Shown here piece after piece: positions 60,658 through 64,000 of a stretch of DNA of 64,000 nt; the first letter of the stretch is position 1; each line of letters starts with the position of its first letter. The notes under the pieces are model-generated. The model saw only the letters and a list, made by a program, of their open reading frames with translations. It was not told where the DNA came from and did not search any database. The DNA comes from Candidatus Goldiibacteriota bacterium (lineage in GTDB: Bacteria; Oederibacteriota; PGYV01; DSYL01): positions 1-64,000 of the forward strand of contig JAGNJD010000009.1 of the NCBI GenBank assembly GCA_018000835.1. Reading direction: 5' to 3'. A program made the translations under genes and the position numbers.

Positions 60658-62193
60658 ATGAACAAATTAAAAATATTGAGAATAGTCGTATCTCTGACGT
60701 TTTTTGTATTTTTTATTTTTTTATTTTCCGGGATAGTCCCGTATGATTTCTTTCTGACAAAATGGCTCGTCCATCTGCAACTGATACCTGCTTTAATAAA
60801 TTCCATTGTAAACCATTCCTTTATTTTTGTTTTAATTTTAATCGCCGTTTTAACCCTTGTCTTTGGCAGGGTTTATTGTTCTGTTTTGTGTCCTTTCGGG
60901 ACGCTGCAGGACGTTTTTATTTTTTTAAAATATAAATTTGCACGAAATAAGTTTTATAAAAAACAGAAAAATCATAAAATTTTCAGATACGTTTTTGTCG
61001 CCGTTTTATTCGTGGTTTTCTTTTCTGGCAGCGTAACTTTATTGTCCATATTTGAGCCATATTCAAATTTCGGGAGAATAACGAACGAAGTCATAAAACC
61101 TGCCGTGTATTTTATAAACAATCTGATTTCTTCGGTTTTGCAGAAATTTGACCTTTATTCCGTAAAAAAAACAGAAATGCACGGCTTTAACCGCAAATCG
61201 TTTTTTTATTCGCTTGTCATTTTCATTTTAATCGGCGGACTTTCTTTTTTTAAGGGGCGATTTTTTTGCAATACGCTTTGTCCGGCAGGGGCGTTGCTCG
61301 GATTAATTTCAAAATTTTCCGTTTTCAGAATAAAAATTTCGAAAGAAAAATGCAATTCCTGCGGCCTGTGCTCAAACGTCTGTAAGGCAGGATGCATTGA
61401 CTGCGGGGCAAAGAAAATAGACAACGAAACGTGCATTTATTGTTTTAACTGCCTTGATTCGTGCAAAAAAGACGGCATAAAATATTCATACGGTTTTTTT
61501 AAACGTAAAACCGATAAGACGGACGAAACGAAGAGAGATTTTCTGGCAAAAACTATGACTGGAATAATTACGTTTGCAATTGCAACGTCTCCGGTCAAGG
61601 TATTTGCAAATTCAATTCTGATAAAAAAGAAAACCCCGGTTATTTTACCCCCCGGGGCGCAGAGTATGGATAATTTCAGGAAAAAATGCACGTCCTGCCA
61701 TTTATGCGTAGCATCCTGCCCCACAAAAGTTTTAACTCCGGCTTTTAACGGAACCGGTTTAAAAAGTTTTCTGCAGCCGGAAATGAATTATTCAAAATCG
61801 TATTGCTTATATGACTGCAACGTCTGCTCGCAGGTATGCCCGACCGGCGCGATAAGACCGATGCCCGTTGAGAAGAAAAAAAGAATACAGATTGGCGTTG
61901 CAAAATTCATACAAAAAAACTGCGTAGTTTATGAAAATGAAACTGATTGCGGAATATGCAACGAATATTGCCCTACAAAAGCGGTTATTTTGGTACCTTA
62001 TAAAAACGGACTTGGGATTCCTTTTGTGCGGGAAAATATATGCATCGGATGCGGTGCCTGCGAAAATGCATGTCCTGCATTGCCTAACAAGGCAATTTAC
62101 GTGGAAGGAAAAGTAAGACATGATACTGCGCAGATGCCTGAAACCGGAAAGCAGAAAAAAAAGACAGAAGAACAGACGGAATTTCCTTTTTAA
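60658..62193 (+). CDS. membrane polyferredoxin with internal Tat-like signal
   Basis: 511 residues. The N-terminal half is a NapH-like membrane domain with CSVLCPFGTL, CNTLCPAGALL and cytosolic ferredoxin motifs CNSCGLCSNVCKAGCIDC and CIYCFNCLDSC. A second segment follows: KRDFLAK at 292-298 and a hydrophobic stretch (about 302-319; GIITFAIATSPVKVFA), resembling a Tat signal with KR. Four more 4Fe-4S motifs (CTSCHLCVASCP, CNVCSQVCP, CGICNEYCP, CIGCGACENACP) come after it. The protein probably threads its helices by Sec and exports the C-terminal cluster domain by Tat. It likely passes electrons to the DUF362 partner outside. Confidence 0.85.
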   Translation: MNKLKILRIVVSLTFFVFFIFLFSGIVPYDFFLTKWLVHLQLIPALINSIVNHSFIFVLILIAVLTLVFGRVYCSVLCPFGTLQDVFIFLKYKFARNKFYKKQKNHKIFRYVFVAVLFVVFFSGSVTLLSIFEPYSNFGRITNEVIKPAVYFINNLISSVLQKFDLYSVKKTEMHGFNRKSFFYSLVIFILIGGLSFFKGRFFCNTLCPAGALLGLISKFSVFRIKISKEKCNSCGLCSNVCKAGCIDCGAKKIDNETCIYCFNCLDSCKKDGIKYSYGFFKRKTDKTDETKRDFLAKTMTGIITFAIATSPVKVFANSILIKKKTPVILPPGAQSMDNFRKKCTSCHLCVASCPTKVLTPAFNGTGLKSFLQPEMNYSKSYCLYDCNVCSQVCPTGAIRPMPVEKKKRIQIGVAKFIQKNCVVYENETDCGICNEYCPTKAVILVPYKNGLGIPFVRENICIGCGACENACPALPNKAIYVEGKVRHDTAQMPETGKQKKKTEEQTEFPF

Positions 62194-62302
62194 ATTAAAC
62201 CTAAAAAGCATCCAATGGAGGGGATAAAAATTTTATAAAAATATGTATTTATTGTCGGTTGTTTTGAATTTTTTAGTGCGATTTTAGAACCAAACATCAA
62301 TA

Positions 62303-62331
62303 ATGACAAATTATTTATTTTGCAGTATAAT
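62303..62331 (+). promoter_or_regulatory. promoter for malQ
   Basis: ATGACA (62303-62308), 17 bases, TATAAT (62326-62331). GGAGA precedes the ATG at 62365. Confidence 0.6.
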
Positions 62332-62364
62332 TGTTTAAATTACTTTAATTCACCGGAGAAAAAC

Positions 62365-64000
62365 ATGAATTATAATTATTCCGATTTTTATAAAAGTTTT
62401 TTAAATTCAAAATTATCCAGGCAGTGGCAGAAAATAGGCATAAGAAGACGTGCAGGAGTTCTTGCCCCGCTTTTTTGTCTTTATTCCGATGATTCAACCG
62501 GCATTGGTGAGATACCAGACATCTGTATGCTGGTGGAATGGTGTAAAAAAACCGGATTAAGCATAATTCAACTACTGCCGTTAAATGATACCGGATTTAA
62601 TTTTACCCCTTATGATAGTCAGACAACCTTTGGCATTGACCCCATGTATTTGTCGCTGGATAAAATAGAGGGTGTTGACGTCTCTGATTTTATAGTTGAC
62701 GTTGAAAAGTTAAGGACGAGGTTTACCTTTCCAAAAACAAACGTGAATTATGACATAAAACAGGAAAAATTAAAGATTTTATGGAAAATGTTTAAGACAG
62801 TAAAAACAGTTTCAGTCCATTGTGAGGATTTTGAGGAAAAAAACAAGTACTGGATAACGGATTATGCATTGTTTAAGGTTTTAAAGGAAAAATATGGACA
62901 GAAATCATGGGAAGAATGGGAGGAAAAATACAAATTCAGGAAAGCAGATGCTCTCAAAGATGTATATAATAATGAAAAAGAGATGGTGGATTTTTATATA
63001 TGGCTGCAGTGGCAGCTTTTTTTGCAGATGAAAGTCGTAAAAGCATATGCAGAAATAAACGGGGTTTTTATTCTTGGCGACCTTCCTTTTCTTGTTTCAC
63101 GCGATTCTGCCGACGTCTGGGCTCATCAGAATTATTTTAAACTAAATCTTTCATCCGGTGCGCCTCCTGACATGTATTTTGCAAAAGGGCAACGCTGGGG
63201 TATGCCTCCTTACAACTGGAATGCAATGGAAAAAAATAAATTTGATTATGTTAAACAAAAAGTGAAATATGCTGAAAATTTTTATCATATGTATCGCATA
63301 GATCATTTTGTCGGACTTTTCAGATTGTGGACGATTGACGTCAATGAGCCGGCAGAAACATATGGATTAAATGGTAAGTTTGACCCGACTGACGAAAAAA
63401 CGTGGAAAGAGCATGGACAAAAAATTTTAAAAAACATGACTGATGATGTTGATATGCTGCCGTGTGCAGAAGACCTCGGCGTGGTGCCGAAATGTTCCTA
63501 TGAGACGCTTGACGAATTTTCAATACCGGGTATTGACGTGCAGAGATGGAAAAGGGACTGGGGTAAAACTTATGATTTCATAGAGCCGAATGAATACAGG
63601 CCAAATTCCATTGCCACAATCTCAACGCACGATATGTCACCGTTCGTTTTATGGTGGGAGGAAGAAGCAGGAACGGTTGATAAATATCTTGTCCAGAAAT
63701 GGTGCGCCGAGCATGATTTTAATTATGATTCCATAGTAAACGCTCTTTTTGCTTTAACAAAATCAACCGATAAAAGGTTAAGATGGAAAAAAAGGATTGA
63801 CTCGCCGGAAAAAGTACTTGAAATACTTAATATGCCGCGGGAAAAAGCATGGATGTTTTATGATGCCTATCTTGAGTCGTATTCTGAAAAAGAAAAATTT
63901 TGGAAATATCTTAAAAACACAGGGGAACCGCCGGAAGATGCCACAAAACAACTTTTATCCCAAGCGTTAAATGCATGTTCTGCTTCAAGGTCTATTTATT
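62365..64000 (+). CDS. malQ: 4-alpha-glucanotransferase (GH77), 3' end cut by window
   Basis: 545 codons are visible. The N-terminus RAGVLAPLFCLYSDDSTGIGEIPD and IIQLLPLNDTG are typical of amylomaltase. Later blocks are GDLPFLVSRDSADVW, APPDMYFAKGQRWGMPPYNW, the nucleophile motif MYRIDHFVGLFRLW, the acid/base AEDLGVVP, and ISTHDM. It rearranges alpha-1,4 glucans, freeing glucose in maltose or glycogen metabolism. The gene runs off the end of the window. Confidence 0.93.
   Translation, partial: MNYNYSDFYKSFLNSKLSRQWQKIGIRRRAGVLAPLFCLYSDDSTGIGEIPDICMLVEWCKKTGLSIIQLLPLNDTGFNFTPYDSQTTFGIDPMYLSLDKIEGVDVSDFIVDVEKLRTRFTFPKTNVNYDIKQEKLKILWKMFKTVKTVSVHCEDFEEKNKYWITDYALFKVLKEKYGQKSWEEWEEKYKFRKADALKDVYNNEKEMVDFYIWLQWQLFLQMKVVKAYAEINGVFILGDLPFLVSRDSADVWAHQNYFKLNLSSGAPPDMYFAKGQRWGMPPYNWNAMEKNKFDYVKQKVKYAENFYHMYRIDHFVGLFRLWTIDVNEPAETYGLNGKFDPTDEKTWKEHGQKILKNMTDDVDMLPCAEDLGVVPKCSYETLDEFSIPGIDVQRWKRDWGKTYDFIEPNEYRPNSIATISTHDMSPFVLWWEEEAGTVDKYLVQKWCAEHDFNYDSIVNALFALTKSTDKRLRWKKRIDSPEKVLEILNMPREKAWMFYDAYLESYSEKEKFWKYLKNTGEPPEDATKQLLSQALNACSASRSIY

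Overview
The window is an AT-rich bacterial chromosome segment, almost wholly coding, with most genes on the + strand in long tight operons. The cell envelope looks Gram-negative (diderm): PorV/PorQ-type beta-barrels, an OmpA C-terminal domain, a phosphate-regulated porin, a FecR-like secreted protein, a lipoprotein and many Sec signal peptides. PorV-like barrels, FlgD-type Ig domains, the yicC-remA-gmk-rpoZ-coaBC block and twinned pilB ATPases suggest an uncultivated diderm candidate phylum (Goldbacteria- or Elusimicrobia-like). That placement is inference only; no rRNA is present to test it.

Layout. 1-1604: a truncated membrane gene, a lipase broken at an IS transposase remnant, and a tandem GC-rich repeat block. 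1605-5416: secreted beta-propeller protein, facing a minus-strand operon of lipoprotein, UbiA prenyltransferase and PfkB sugar kinase. 5746-11427: diguanylate cyclase, cutA, pyruvate kinase, membrane polyferredoxin, SafE/CcdA-like protein, FecR protein. 11919-21873: UDP-glucose dehydrogenase, then a housekeeping operon (yicC, remA, gmk, rpoZ, coaBC) running into a secreted subtilisin, a PorV barrel and two glycosyltransferases. 22019-30202: a complete Pho regulon (phoB, phoR, porin, pstSCAB, phoU) with Pho-box-like 11-bp-period repeats at three promoters; pstB carries a frameshift. 30929-33484: TPR-penicillin-binding protein and NodB deacetylase. 33940-42595: an operon of type 1 periplasmic binding protein, two PilB ATPases with MshEN domains, a galactokinase-like protein lacking its catalytic motifs, MtaB, HIT hydrolase and RNA methyltransferase. 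43082-46878: tRNA-Val, a 22-residue peptide resembling the HypB nickel-binding N-terminus, hypA, hypB, histidine kinase and response regulator. 47081-53315: serine synthesis (aminotransferase + serA), then nifS-nadA-mnmA. 53312-53848: two decayed gene fragments. 53960-57265 (minus): glycosyltransferase and a PorV-OmpA fusion. 57475-62193: MscS channel, then tatA-tatC with a twin-arginine DUF362 protein and a polyferredoxin carrying an internal Tat-like signal. 62365-end: 4-alpha-glucanotransferase, cut by the window edge.

Most unusual observations: (1) a 226-229 bp intergenic element in three near-identical copies made of successive hairpins, whose copies differ by whole-hairpin insertions, one with a 6-bp target duplication; (2) the split HypB-like nickel peptide; (3) the pseudo-galactokinase inside the pilus ATPase operon; (4) the polyferredoxin that appears to need both Sec and Tat, next to tatAC; (5) the Pho promoter architecture, including a start-stop mini-ORF behind a perfect Shine-Dalgarno in the porin leader.
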